From Neodiprion pinetum (lineage: Eukaryota > Arthropoda > Insecta > Hymenoptera > Diprionidae), in contig NC_060234.1 in assembly GCF_021155775.2 (NCBI RefSeq), positions 40,173,026 to 40,237,025 of the forward strand: a stretch of DNA of 64,000 bases, given 5' to 3'. The notes under the pieces were generated by a model that did no database searches, had not been told where the DNA came from, and saw nothing but the letters and a program-made list of their open reading frames with translations. The position numbers were made by a program, and so were the translations under genes. Shown here in pieces: positions 38,161 to 50,645 of this stretch (position 1 is its first letter; each line of letters opens with the position of its first letter).

Positions 38161-41100
38161 CCGCATTGTCGGGCTCCGCGCTCCATTAAACGCCTAAACG
38201 CATTGATTTTACTGAAATCTTGAGCTATTCAAGGGTTACGTCATTATCGGTACCACGCGATGCTCAGGAATGCTAGCCTGTTCTTATATGCATATTCGAG
38301 GGAGAATCGACTGGCTATCCCGATATACCTGTACGTGTATATCTGTGTGCATCCGCTCCTAACTCATTACGTTTTTCTTTACCATATACAGGATGTGTGT
38401 TGTATAATGCACGCAATAACTTTACGCGGGAATGGATCGTGTAGGCAAAAAATCGTTCTCGTTCTCCCAGTTCAATACTTTGTCGTCTTCGAAATTGACG
38501 TTAGAAAATTCACTACCCGTTCTTGACCCAGGCCGTCACGCTGGTGTTAATTTTTGCACACTGGGGGAGATTACGATCACTTCACATTGTTCGAGGCACG
38601 AATTAATGCGAAATTGGCGCCAAAAAAACAATAATTCGTGTAGTAGAATTCCATCGGTTTTCTTGAATAAAAAAGCCCAAGTCTGTGTTCGGTGGGTCTG
38701 TGATTTACGCTATAGCGATTATTGGTAAGCATTCCATTTGGGAAGTTCGAGTTTGAGTGGTTCGAACGCACAGCGAGCCTTCGATGCACGCGCTCCAAAG
38801 CGTATCAGGGCACGATTTAGGAGGTACGGACTGTGCAGTAAGACGTCGGCACGCACCGGAGCAGTGATGCCGGGTAATCTATAATAAGAAAAGTTTTATG
38901 GAAGGGATTGATTTTAATCGATGACCGAATACGAGAGCGGCTGCCCGTGATATTGGTGCTGCAAGGCGGGCGCGCGCGCGCGTTCGGTAGACTAATAATG
39001 AGTTAAATGCAATTAGGCATCCGATACTCTCTCTGTCGGAGGATACCGGGCGTGGGAATGAAATATTGTAATTCATTTAGACCCCGAGGGATAGCGGAAT
39101 GCGCGGCCCGTTCCCGAGTCCACGAGGCCGTGATAGCAGCGCGGTGCAGGTCGTGGGCCACAACGTTTGGTTCACCACTATCCCTATCGACGGTTTCGTG
39201 TTCGAGGCAAACACGCGTGCCTCGTTCACCTCGACGCCTGCTACTTCGACCAGGGCTTATTCTACTCCCGCGCCGCCTAGCGCCTCCGCCTTCCCTCTGT
39301 TTTTGAACGGACCAAGAAATGACCCCAGATGGATATCGGTTAATAGCTTTTTCGGGTGTTTAACAGAGCCAGCCGGCTGTCGGGAGCTCCGTACACTCCG
39401 GTAGAAACTGTTTAACATACCGTAATGGTCGATCGGTTACCACTCGCTCTCCTCCAGCAGCTCGTCTCTCCTTCGCACCGGTGCAAATGTCATCTGATCT
39501 TGGGTGACATCAACTTGTACCTTAACGATAGTTTCTGCTTACCATTTATACTCCTGGTCTTTTCATCCGCATTCTTAAACTCACCAACTGCAGGGCGTCA
39601 CTGTGGTGGTCGAACCACTGTTACAGCTTCTGCCACCATTCATGAGGTGATACGACAATGTCAAGCTCATGAAAACACCGCAGGTACGTTGCTAGTGTGA
39701 CAATTCCCGAAGCGATCGTGACGCAAGTGCTTCTCCGTTTAGTGTGATTGAAATTTGTCCGACCGTAGAAAAGAACAGCTACTTTTTGTGATTTGACGAG
39801 TGATGTTTTACTGTAACAATCATACTTTTCTTCGACGAATCGTAAACTTTTTTCAGACACGTGTGTTTCGAATCTGCTATGATACAATGAATTACTGCCA
39901 ACGCGTCATGATTGGACGGATATTTGACCGTTGAGTCTGGAGGTAGAAGCAGCGGAAGATGGGTAGTGGAAGTGAGTTGCGTCGTCGACTGTACGAACGC
40001 TTATAGATGACTGCCGAACGAAGATAACTAATTACGAGTGATCTATCACGCTGGTGTTGGGGTCAGTTGGTTGCACGCAGCGCGCAGGCTAGTCCGGGTG
40101 AGGTTCTTCCTCCATCCTCCTTTCCGTTTCAAGGTTTATGCCAGGTCTTTGTCTGGCCGGCGTGATAGCCGGAAGGTTGGTTATATTCTCTCGTTTTCCA
40201 CGGTGCCCCGACTATCGCGCATTGACACCTGAGCTGGTCGCAAGTGGATGCACTCAGGGAGCAGTGATCGAGCGCGACTTTGATACCCTGCACGCTTATT
40301 GATAGAGGCGCAGCGTTTATTTCTCCACCGCATCGTCGAAACCCTCCGTGGCCGCGAAAGACCATCGCAATTATACCCGGAGATTAATGAGTCGCCGCGA
40401 GAAAATACATGCACGCATACGTACGCAAACTCGCACCTTCTCCTATCCAACCACACGTATCTTGACTCCTAGGTTAGACCCGCGGAACCCGCAAAGACTG
40501 GAAACGGAGGCTAGGCGGCCGTCGATGCGGGGGAATTTAAGCGGGTCCCTCCTCTTTGCGGCCGAACTGCCAATCCCCGCTACCGCGAACCTTCGTACGC
40601 GATCGTCGAGATCGGCCACTTGGCTAATAATTATAATACACACTATCTTCCTGCACGTAGCGAGGCAGGCGATGAACTATCGGCTAGAGGAGAACCGCAA
40701 GTGTCTGCAACGTCTTTTTTTCTCTTCTATATTTATTTTTCATTTTTTTTTTTAACCGACAGTTCACTACGGTTTATTGCAGCGTGATGAGGCGTTTGAT
40801 CCCAACTACCGATCGTCCTATTCATACATTTGCGATCGGATCTACTCTACAAACTATCACGGTCTGTTAAGGGAAGCAGCGTAAGCGGAATGAAAAATAC
40901 GGAATCAGTCGTGCCTGAAGCGAGCGTATCTTTGTAACGCTCGCCGATTTTTATTGCCGATAACAATTACACCTTGATCGTCAAGACGGAATCTTCTTCA
41001 CGTTTGTCGCAAGGTCAGATGGTATTGATTTCCTTGACCCTTTTATGACTCTCGATAATCTAGCAATTTTTTTTTCCTTGTGATAATAAGAACGAACCGC

Positions 41101-41772
41101 TGTATGATCCAGGAATAGGTTACTCGATACCGATCCTCGAACTTTGGCGTCCATCGAGCTGTGTGAAGTACATTTTAATAAAGTCAAGGTTACCGAGCTG
41201 GTCTGACGTAGGGTCAGTGAAGTCACGGAGTCAATATATTTTTTATCCAAGCGATGGAGAAGGCACCGCCTCGGTGTTTGTTAATTACCGATCTCTCGTC
41301 CCCTGAGCCCTGGTAAATCAATTATGAGCTTGCATATTGTCTAGACGCTTTGGCCCCGTTGCGCTTCGATCTCACTCGAGACCGTCCTCATACAGCCTTA
41401 ATTATTTCTCGATTTAACGAACTCACGCTAAAAGTATTATACTTATATATGTATAATATTGAGGTGGCTGCAATAGACACGACGTGAAAACATATTTTGT
41501 AAACCAAAATGAGAAAGGCTTGATGATATGATTTCCAAATAATTCGTCATTTGTCATAATACATCAGTATTCATTCGGGGAAAAAAACTGCGAAAGTATC
41601 TCGGATTTATTTCATTCGTGAGTTATCAACTTGCACATATGTAACGCTGACCGTCGATTTACTTTATCGGTGTTGTCCAATCGTCGAGCTCAACGATTGC
41701 GCGAGAATATCGACACAGGAATCGAATTAAGTCCAGTGACTACGTTACCATCTTTCTGGGCAGTAATGACAA

Positions 41773-42144
41773 GCATATATATTCGAGTGTATCGAAACAT
41801 GACATTTTTCAAATTTCGACAGCGACTAGTGAGGAAAACTTCGGTCTTGATCAAAACGTAAAGTGGTTTCAAGGAGAACATTTTTGGTTAATATTTTCAG
41901 CTTGAGCGAACGATGTTAAATTTGGGAATATCTTTAATACATTTTTTTCAATAGTTAGCTGTAGGGGAATGAAATAGGAATCTCCAAAATTTAAAACCTT
42001 TTGCTCAATCTGAATATATTGACCAAAAATGTTCTCCTTGAAACCACTTTTCTTCTTTTTTTTATCAAGACCGAAATTTTCCACACTAGTCCGTGTCGAA
42101 ATTCGAAAAACGTGGTTTTTCGATTAACCCTACTATATATGTGC
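41773..42144. repeat. Large fold-back palindrome, about 170-bp arms
   Basis: The left arm (41773 to about 41942) is matched in inverted orientation by the right arm (about 41965 to 42144). The shared order, read on the left arm, includes GCATATAT, ATCGAAA, AATTTCGAC, GACTAGTG, GGAAAA, TTCGGTCTTGAT, AAGTGGTTTCAAGGAGAACA and TTGAGC. Frames on the two arms give matching peptides, such as CRNLKNVMFR and CRNSKNVVFR. Divergence rises towards the middle, and a spacer of about 20 bases separates the arms. It would form a cruciform, or a very long hairpin if transcribed. It is either an old fold-back transposon or an inverted duplication. Confidence 0.8.
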
Positions 42145-42406
42145 AGCGTTCCAAGTATAGACGCGCCGCGCGGTAATTACAACTCCGCTATGCCAGACGG
42201 AGGTATAATACGTTACGCGTTGCTTTGAGGATACAGGATATAAATACGCGCATCATAAATCTCGGTGCCGCGTCCTTCTCCGCGTATGATCACGTTTTAC
42301 AGGACCTCGACAAGCTTTTGATGGAGCGATATTAATTACTAATTAGCAAGCTTGTATTTCAGAAATTACTCAGACGGCGTGTATTGTGTGTAGCCGCATC
42401 AACGAG

Positions 42407-42793
42407 TCAGAGGTCGAGCCGCGGAAAAACACTTCGGTAGTTGATTGGGTTTGAAAAGTTCATTGTATTATCGTTAATTGCATACCCTTTGCTAATTAGA
42501 TGCAAGGCGTGAAAGTTCGAGACGGAGAAATTGTAAGAGGGGCGAATAATAAATCGAAAAATACGGGTAGCTACTTTGATTTTTTTATGAAAACTCTTTA
42601 TCCCAAAAATAAAGTTTAGCGATATTTTTGGGGTCAGAAATTTCAGTTCCCAAAACTGAACCTCTTCCTTATTATAAATTTGATTTGAAACCGTTTGATC
42701 AGAAGTGTAACTCGGCGTAAAAACTGCCTCTCTTTCTTTACACCATTGCAAGTAATTCTGGACGAGATAAACATTGCGCTGCAGGTGCATCAC
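42407..42793 (-). other. Unassigned 128-codon open frame in AT-rich DNA
   Basis: An uninterrupted frame in AT-rich sequence, where stop codons should be frequent, so it is slightly more surprising than frames in GC-rich DNA. The peptide has mixed charged and aromatic residues and no motif I recognise. No splice or start context supports it. Most likely chance, or a remnant of a repeat. Confidence 0.12.
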
Positions 42794-43962
42794 GATCCTG
42801 GTTATCCCCGGGCGGACGCATAAGAATTCAGCAACAAAGTTGCATAATTTGAAGACAAGAACGATAATGGCGGGTCTGGTTTTCGCCGCCCTCTCGCTCG
42901 GCTAAATTTCAGATTCAGTCACTCCGCCCAGGAGACTCATCGCGCTTTTCTCGCGCAGAAGTAATGCGAAACAAAGTAGAGCTTGCAACAAATTAAAAGT
43001 TTGGGAGTACGTCGGCGGTCGCGGCACGGAAGCTGCAGCGGCGAGGCCCGCGGGTCCGATCCGAGATTAGGGGGCCCCGCGTGGCGCGAGTGCCGCGGAC
43101 GGAGGGACCCGAACCTGCAGCAGCTCGACGAGCAAGCATAGCGGAAGCTGCGCCGGCGGCCCGCAAAATGATCAAAACGCAAATTTCATACATTATTTTC
43201 ACTTTAATGCTACCGTATCGCAATTTATGAGAGGGCCGCGATTTATGCCAACGCTGAGCGCCCCGCGTCCGGTGCACTCGACTGCACCGCACGCCCGCTT
43301 CGTCGGGAATTTGCGGGGCACAAGCCCCAACCGAACTTCGCCCGGCCCCCGATCGTAAAGAAGTTTATATTAAAATGTTGTACGTCTGGATCGTTTATGC
43401 CAACAACAGCTGAGTTGTGGGGTCTGGATCGGGGTTCCCGTAACAGACCCTCGGGATCCGCGCCTCTTTCCTCTCCCTCGAAATCCTCCCGCGCTGCCTA
43501 ATTGCGAGCCGAATTACAGCGCTGAAATTATCTCCACACTTTGGCGAATAACGTTCAAGAATGCTGTCTCGCAGAGAAAGTCTGCGAGCGTCTTTTTCCC
43601 CAGCGCAAAAAATTCCGGGCGCCGATATATAGCTGCACGTTATAGCAGAAATTAAATTTTTTTCTTACCTCGGACTGTAAGTGCGATTTTTTTTCTCACC
43701 AAGTGTTAAAATGTCCTAAAAATTTGACTGGCCTTAACCGGTCTATGAGGTCGTCGTAAGTGAAATTGAACACGAGCCCACGCAACGCCTCCGATTTTAT
43801 TGAGTGATCATGAAAAAGGCGCGGGAGTATAGTTAGGGAAGGAAGGAAGGAGATCGAGCTCGAAGCAATCTACCAAATTGATACGTCTTGAGTAGGAATT
43901 TGCTTTTGTTCTTATTTCGATCTTTCGACCGCGTATGCGTGATGTATGAAGCTACAGCAACG

Positions 43963-44056
43963 GAGAAAAAAAAAATAAAAATAAAGAAATAAAAAAAAAA
44001 TAATAAAACAAGACAAAACAACCGCAGTTGAATCTCTCTACAAAAAAAAAAAAAAG
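43963..44056 (+). repeat. A-rich low-complexity tracts
   Basis: Two A-rich tracts (43963-44020 and 44042-44056) flank a short unique piece. Confidence 0.8.
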
Positions 44057-44801
44057 ATTATAGAGCGTCAAATTAAATGCTTTTGACAGCCATAATGTCG
44101 ATGGATATTTATTGATTCTCATATATTTTCGAGATGGAGAAAGAATAAAAACGAAGAAAGAAAGAAAAAAAAAAAAGAAAAACGAAATTCTACGCCCCGC
44201 ACGTATAAACCGCTTTAGCTTAGAGTTCATTCCCATGCTCTCTCCAGAATTATTTAACCGTTTCTTCTTCTCCTGAAATCGAAAACATTCGCGGAGCATA
44301 CGTCGCGGTGTAATTATTTTAAAACCTTAAAAATTCTTCCCGGCTTATCTCTCTCGAAGTATAACCGAACATAATCGCCGGCTCGGGGTTGTAGAGAGTA
44401 ACAGTGCGCAGGTGGCGGAGGGCATATCGTGAGAATCAAGATTTCGCAGTCTTATGTAGGTTTCTTAATTAATACGGGCGTTTAGCGCTCGGTTGTGGGC
44501 CGTTAGACGGGTGGAAAACGAGTCTTGGGTCGTGGTCAGGAATCTCCAGGGATCGTCGGGATCCCTTTCGAGCCACGTGTCGACCCATAAAACCTCAGGT
44601 TTTACGAACCTCGAAATCTTCGATGCCGAGGCGGCGGATCCCGCTTCGTTCATTCGCTCCTGCAGCTTCGCCGACCAGTCGCAGTCGCGTAGCCGTCCAA
44701 TGCACTCGCTATCTGTACACCATTGACTCAAGTCTCGGCGGCGAAGAGTCAAAGCGTTTTCTTGTGTTTTTTTATTTTATTTTATATTTTACTTTCTGCA
44801 G

Positions 44802-44919
44802 CCGACAAATCCAATTAGAAAAGTACAACGGATCGAGTAAAAAGAAATGGTTTCTAAAGAAATTTTGCACATGTTATACCAACATAACATGTGTCAAAAA
44901 TTGTGGTTCCAGTTGCTAA
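44802..44919 (+). other. Possible terminal exon after a strong acceptor (unassigned)
   Basis: A T-rich tract of about 40 bases ends in TTTCTGCAG (44793-44801), one of the best acceptor-like sites in the window. The frame after it is open for 38 codons to a TAA at 44917-44919. It begins charged (lysine, glutamate) and ends with five cysteines. There is no AATAAA near the stop and no partner exon. The hairpin at 44860-44902 lies inside it. I consider it a weak candidate only. Confidence 0.12.
44860..44902. repeat. Hairpin with 10-bp perfect stem
   Basis: CACATGTTAT (44868-44877) and ATAACATGTG (44884-44893) pair perfectly over a 6-base loop. The pairing continues imperfectly outward with AATTTTG against CAAAAATT, giving about 17 pairs. 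The arm is shorter than a typical microRNA precursor. Confidence 0.6.
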
Positions 44920-47262
44920 AACAGCAACCGTCGATTTCGCGATGATATGGGCGAAATTATCTCTGAACAATGAAAATGGTCAGGAAATACATCGACCGAA
45001 GACGCGAAGTTCAGCGGTAAACAATGTAGTGATTTACCGTTTCTCAGGCTGGCCCTCCGACCCTCAAAGGTACGGGGGGAGGGGGGGCAGTAATTGCATG
45101 CGTGAGATTTAAGTCGAGTGAATATGAGCGGAATGGAAGCGCGGGCTCCGCGAGAGAGGAAAACCTTTGGTTATGCGGCGACGGGGTAACACGTATAATC
45201 GCGTGTCTCGGTAACGGCGAGCGAAAGGCGAACCGATAAATCGATCAATTAATGCCGGGAACATAATTAATATCGACAAGTGAATTACGCCGGTTGTGTT
45301 CACCCGCACGTTTCACGGTTCAATGCTGCGGAGCCGCGCTCTTTGCCGACGCTTCGCAGCAGCACTTAATTCGTATAAATCTCCCACTCTTGCCGCCATA
45401 CTGAATTGCGATATCAGGGATTCATCGGTGGAATATTCGCGGGTTCGATCAGTTATCGAGGAAACGTAGCGTGGAATTTTGAGAGCTTAACGCTTTACGT
45501 ACCCAAGCAATTTAGCTACCAATTTTAGAGCGCCTGCATGACAGGTTGCACGTTTTTCCGCCTGTCATTTTTGCCGAATGGCCATCGCGTTGAATGATTG
45601 AGAACCGCTTGATGTCAGTGATACGAGGATCGGATCTGGTCCGGTAAGATCGTAAAGTATATATATAAAGTATTACGATATCATCGCCCCGCCGGACCGC
45701 GGGTACATGTACGCATGAAATTTAGCCTTGGTATTCCGAATGTCATAAACTCAAATATTGACGCTTTTTTTTCCTTTCTTCTTATTCTTCATTTTCTTCT
45801 CCTTATTCTTCTTCTTCTCTGTTTTTCTCCCTCTCTTGCCGCCTCTCACCGGCATAAAGTTTCGTGAATCGACGGTCTGCAGGGCGTGGTTTGTAATTAT
45901 ACATCGCCTCGAGATACGGTATGAAAGGAAATGAAGTTTCACAGAAACATATTCGACTGCGTTATAATCGACTGCAGCAACGGTCAATTCTTCGCCCCGA
46001 TCGAGCTTCTTTCGCAGCTCACTTATCCGGGAACACGTGCGCTATGCAAATGGGGGACATTTTGGAGCTGTTAAAAATGCGGATAAATACCGGTAGCGAG
46101 GTGATGGGTATTGGAAATTTCTCGGACGATGCTTAGCTTCTTGTTTTTGTTTGCCGACTGATAGAAGCCGCAGCCTACAGCTTCGCGGGGCATCGACACC
46201 TGATGATCGGAAGTCTAATATACGCCGCTGGGTCGTAAAATACTGGTTATTAACATCGGAAAATAAAGGAATATAAATCTAAAAGTACTATAAGAAATAA
46301 AAGCAACTTGACCAGGTACTATAACGTAAATATATCGGAGCCTTGGCAATCAGGGTTCACGCTTGTTTGCCCTAATACAAGCTGACGCGTATTAGATTTG
46401 ATAAGAAAGCCGGGCGTCTCGGTACGTTCGCCGAGATCCCGTATCTTTGAACATAACTTTGTACTCAACGATTTATACCGCAATCGTGACATGTAACAGG
46501 GCACATTTTCCACCGTCCTGGGTTATACCTACGCCGCTGGAAAGGCACAACACACTCGGGGGTTTTTTGGGGCACCGGAGTGAAGTTGACCCGTGGCGTT
46601 TAGGCAGCTGCAGGTATGCCACGTACGTCGCACACCCCGGAGACGTCATCGGACGTCGTCGCATCTCGCGTCGTGTGGCAATGGAATAATTTGGAATTCC
46701 GTAGATTACGTGAAGTGCCACCAGAATGGCTCAATCCCAGCTATCTGGTCCATGAAGTGCAGCGCGTACGTCTCCTCTTATCGACCAAAGGGAACCGCGG
46801 CGCTGTGCAGCTGCAACCGCAGCGTTATAAATAAACTATAATTTTCCCCTTGTCAGTGAAAGGGGAATGGAAAGAAAAAGAAGGGAAGAGGAGAAAACGG
46901 TCGACGAACACCGATACAAATTTTACGAGGGTATACGGGAAACTACACAGTGTCTCTTAGTTCGGCAGCTCGCTTAAACACATTCCACCACTTCGTCCTC
47001 GATTTTAAATCCCGCTCTCTGCACCCCCGCTTCAGGACAGCGCCCGAAACGCGAGACTTGGGCGCATCGAACCTGGACAGATAAAGAACTCATTAGAGTT
47101 TTATTGCCCGCTGCTGCCGGCGCCTAATGAGCACCCTGACACCTCTACTCCTGCACGTCAGGGATGATTTTACCCGCACCGTTCTTTGCCGTGGAGCTCG
47201 CACTCTATACGCGTCGTAAAACAAACTTGCTTCCCTATTTATGTAGGTAACCTACGACGTTT

Positions 47263-47284
47263 TCTCTCTCTCTCTCTCTCTCTC
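47263..47284. repeat. (TC)n microsatellite
   Basis: Eleven TC units. Confidence 0.9.
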
Positions 47285-50200
47285 CCACTTTTTCTCTCAC
47301 TCTTTTCGACCAACGTCGAACAATCGATTAAGTGGCCTCACCCTCCTCCCTTTAAATAAATACGTCGAGAGTTTTCGGAGGGGCGGAGGTACCGCCATTC
47401 GAGTTGTAATTCAATTCCAGGTCCCGGCTAATGTCCTTACCGCTTCACCGATCCCCGTGTTCTCACGCGAGGAACTGAAATGGCTGGTACTCTAGGGTCT
47501 CGCTTTTATCAGGATATTTAATGTTCCTTCCAGCCTAAAGGCTCTCGCAATTGATTCTTCAGTATCCCGGAATCACCCAGAGTCCGAACCGCTCGCCTCC
47601 CAGGCTCTGTATGGCTACTGAGTCGCCTTTTCACGTGAGTAATTGCTTAGTTTTTTTTTATAATTAATTGATGTGAGGCGATCCTATATTGCTAGCAAGG
47701 TTCAAATCCAATTTTCTCATTTAGGTCCGAATGAAACCAAATTCATTAATCTTGAATGAGATAGGAGTCGATTAGTTATCTTATCATCCTTTCAAAGATC
47801 ACAGAAAGGTTCTACGATTTATTTAAAAAGGTTCTGAACAAGTTAGAGCTCCAATCCGGATTTGTTGTCGCGTCCGCAACAAGGTCTCTTTATCACCTCC
47901 TGATCGAGTCAATGTCAGGATCTGATTGGATTTTTAAAAAATTCTAATTATTCGCCGTTCAGAAAAGTAGATTGTCCGGTGCCCATGGATTAACCAAACT
48001 TTGATCCACCTCACCAAATGATGAAATTCAAGTTGGGGAGAACCAATGAACTTTGTACCGTTGCGTTTCACCTTCGGCAGCGCTTGACGAAGAGTCCGAG
48101 TGAACGCGACGTTTTTAAATTCAGCTGCGTAGTGATAGGCAAGACCGCAACGTGAATAAAGGATCCTTGAGCCCTCTGGTGAGACCCTTAGCATCGGCGC
48201 TAATCAAACTCCGAACTCTGAATCGAGACCCTGACCGAGGAAGCTGGACTCATCGTTATTATAGAAAGGGGGGATAAGAGTGCTCGGTTTCTCAGCTTCG
48301 GAGGTTCTAGTGCGAGGAACACGGAGGCCGCCGGGTGTTGGCGCTGGTTTATGGGCATAAACCAAAGAGCAAACAGCGCCGCAGAGTGCATCCAGAAAGG
48401 AGCCGCCGTATACCCCGTCCGTCCTGGTCCCGTGGACTTAGCACCAACGTGTTACATTGCTACTATCCCTCCGGAGTTAAAACCTGCACCCTGGAGTGCC
48501 ACCGCGGCAACCCGCACGCGCGTCCTTCCTACGTCAACGGTGCTAACAGTGCTAATAACACGGAATGGCTATTCGTACCGGTGAATTTTTTCAACCAAAC
48601 TCTGATTTTTTCTTCTTTTATTCATTCTTATTCAAACCGCCACAGAGGTCTGTGGGCGATTCACATCGGTAAATAAAAGTTTTCGCCAGTGTACCTTGGT
48701 CTCGCGTGGTGGAAAACGGGTATACACCAGCTTTGATTCGAACTTGTCAGAAAATATACGAGATATAACTTGAACAATAACTTTTACTGTTTGGGCGCAG
48801 AGGGGTTGCGGGGGAAGGAGAGCCCCAATACAATACTAAACGTGATCAACCGTTGCTAAGAAATTCTAGATAGGAGCAACAAATTTCATTTCGATTTTGA
48901 AAATGTCAACGGAATAGTCGATCCTCAGTTACCCTCATCAGCAATGAAATATTGTTGTAATTTTTTTTTATCTAATTCACTTTTGAGAGACAGGAATCGT
49001 ACGCGAATTTTATTTTTTGATAGTATTAAATGCACCATGAGTGAAAACCGCATCCCGGAATGATAGAGAATCATTCCGACGCCGGTATGAAAGTTTGAGA
49101 GGTACCAAATCCATCCGTCGGTTACGCAAGGCGCTTGGTACGCGCCACCCACGCGTAATTAATTCTTCCAATCCGTGGCTCAGCAGTGGAATAAGCAAGC
49201 CTGGGCACCAGCGGTCAGAAGCAGGATATATGGATTATGAGGGTAGGCGTGGACTAAAAATTGGTCCAGTATGATATTGCGGTACGGCGGAACACCTGCG
49301 TACAAGTATAGTATACAGGAGATGGAGAGTTGCGTCACGTCGCAATCAGAGCTACGAACTTCGGATGACGTGCTCATTGCCGGACGCGTGGGGAAAGAAT
49401 AATACGAGGGCGATGAAAGGAGTGGGTGTGATAGGCGCGAATGGTCCGCCTCCGTGGAAGTGGCCTCCCCAAAGTCAATTGCTGCTAGTAGTCACGTTTG
49501 AGTTACTCGGCTCCAACCGTCCCTCGGGACGCCGTCGATACAAAGGATTTGAAGTCACCGCGGTTCTGGTATTTACAGGAGTTGTGGATCCCCTCAAATA
49601 TTTGACCTTTTAGACGTATTTGAAGAGACGCTGGCTAGGCGTTTATAACCCTCTCCAAGGTAAGCACAGCGTCCCGAGATGCCTTGCGACCACCGCACTG
49701 CCATTCCCGCAACGCACACAACCCTGCGAATAATATTTACCCCGGTCTCTTTTAGCCTCGCTTCCAGATACTACCCGACTTCACTCATACTTGTCCCTTA
49801 TATTCCGCGGCGATCCTTTTACCCTCGCACAATTGACGTCCGCGTCGAACGGCCTCGAGAGTAATCGACGACGATCGCCGCTGACGTGAAAGACGAAAGA
49901 GCTGACTCGAGCGCGAACTTCAGAGCTAGGTGTAACACTTTGATTTGATTATAGACCAAACAAGGCTAGCCAATCCCGACTGCATTCTGACGGTGTGTAC
50001 AAAGTCCGGGAACGGATGGCAATCGGATCGACAGATTAGTCCGCTTACGGTCCGGCTACCTCCTCCTCTTCTATGTTCGATTCTCAAGTCAGTTAACCGC
50101 GACCAAGAACCGCACGTAGACCACCAGCGAAACGTACACTCGTCAATCCCGATACCGGCCTGATCCACGCGCAACGTTAATGAGGCCGGATACAGCCAGC

Positions 50201-50645
50201 CAGTAAAACCGGGCATTCGTATATTACCACCTTCTGGAAGAACAGTACTCCCAGTCCCGCGGAGCTTCAGGCCTAAAAGACATTCGTCGAGAGTCCTTCT
50301 CCCCGAAACTGATCCCTTTCTCCCTCAGAGGACCGAGTAGCAGAGTCAAAAGGATGCTGTGACTCTGGATCAAGGGGTGTCCAATGCACAACTAACCGAA
50401 AATAAAATTGCTGCGTTGTTTCTAAGAACAAATTCAAAGCCAGTTGTGCATTTCTGTGAACACATGAAATTATCTCACAGTGAAAGGTATGAAGTTTCAC
50501 CTTGGAGCGATAATTGGGCTCGTCGGATGATTCCTGCGTCAAGGTAACAGGAGAGCAGCACCGTTCAGGTTGGATCCAAGAACGCTGAACCCTTGGATTG
50601 AACACCCCTGTAACCAGGAGTATACCTGCAGGCTAGGAAGGTTAG

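Larger units (their letters stand above)
33437..41772. other. Non-coding block, intron-like
   Basis: No exon or RNA gene recognised. It contains a TATATAAG box at 33741-33748 without a start motif at the expected distance, a C run (34019-34032), a 15-base direct repeat (35905-35934), an A-rich tract (35245-35328), a TC/CG tract (37317-37340) and a small perfect hairpin (38140-38160). An acceptor-like tract ends at about 37089. CAGGTAAG at 37946-37953 lacks a good pyrimidine tract. Confidence 0.55.
42145..50645. other. Non-coding block, intron-like
   Basis: No exon recognised with confidence. AT-rich segment 42,400-42,800 contains a 128-codon minus-strand frame of unknown meaning. A-rich tracts lie at 43963-44056 and about 44139-44185. 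A strong acceptor-like tract ends at 44801, a hairpin lies at 44860-44902 and a TC run at 47263-47284. The remainder shows only chance-like short frames. Confidence 0.55.

Noticed and set aside
39665..39686. CAGGTACGT junction
   Set aside because: The sequence before it is A-rich rather than pyrimidine-rich.
47695..47715. tRNA B-box-like GGTTCAAATCC
   Set aside because: The flanking bases cannot form the T stem, and no acceptor stem or A box is found around it.
4851..50000. Shared ATCCCGACTG near 4854 and 49971 as copies of one repeat
   Set aside because: Similarity ends after about ten bases; the flanks do not align.
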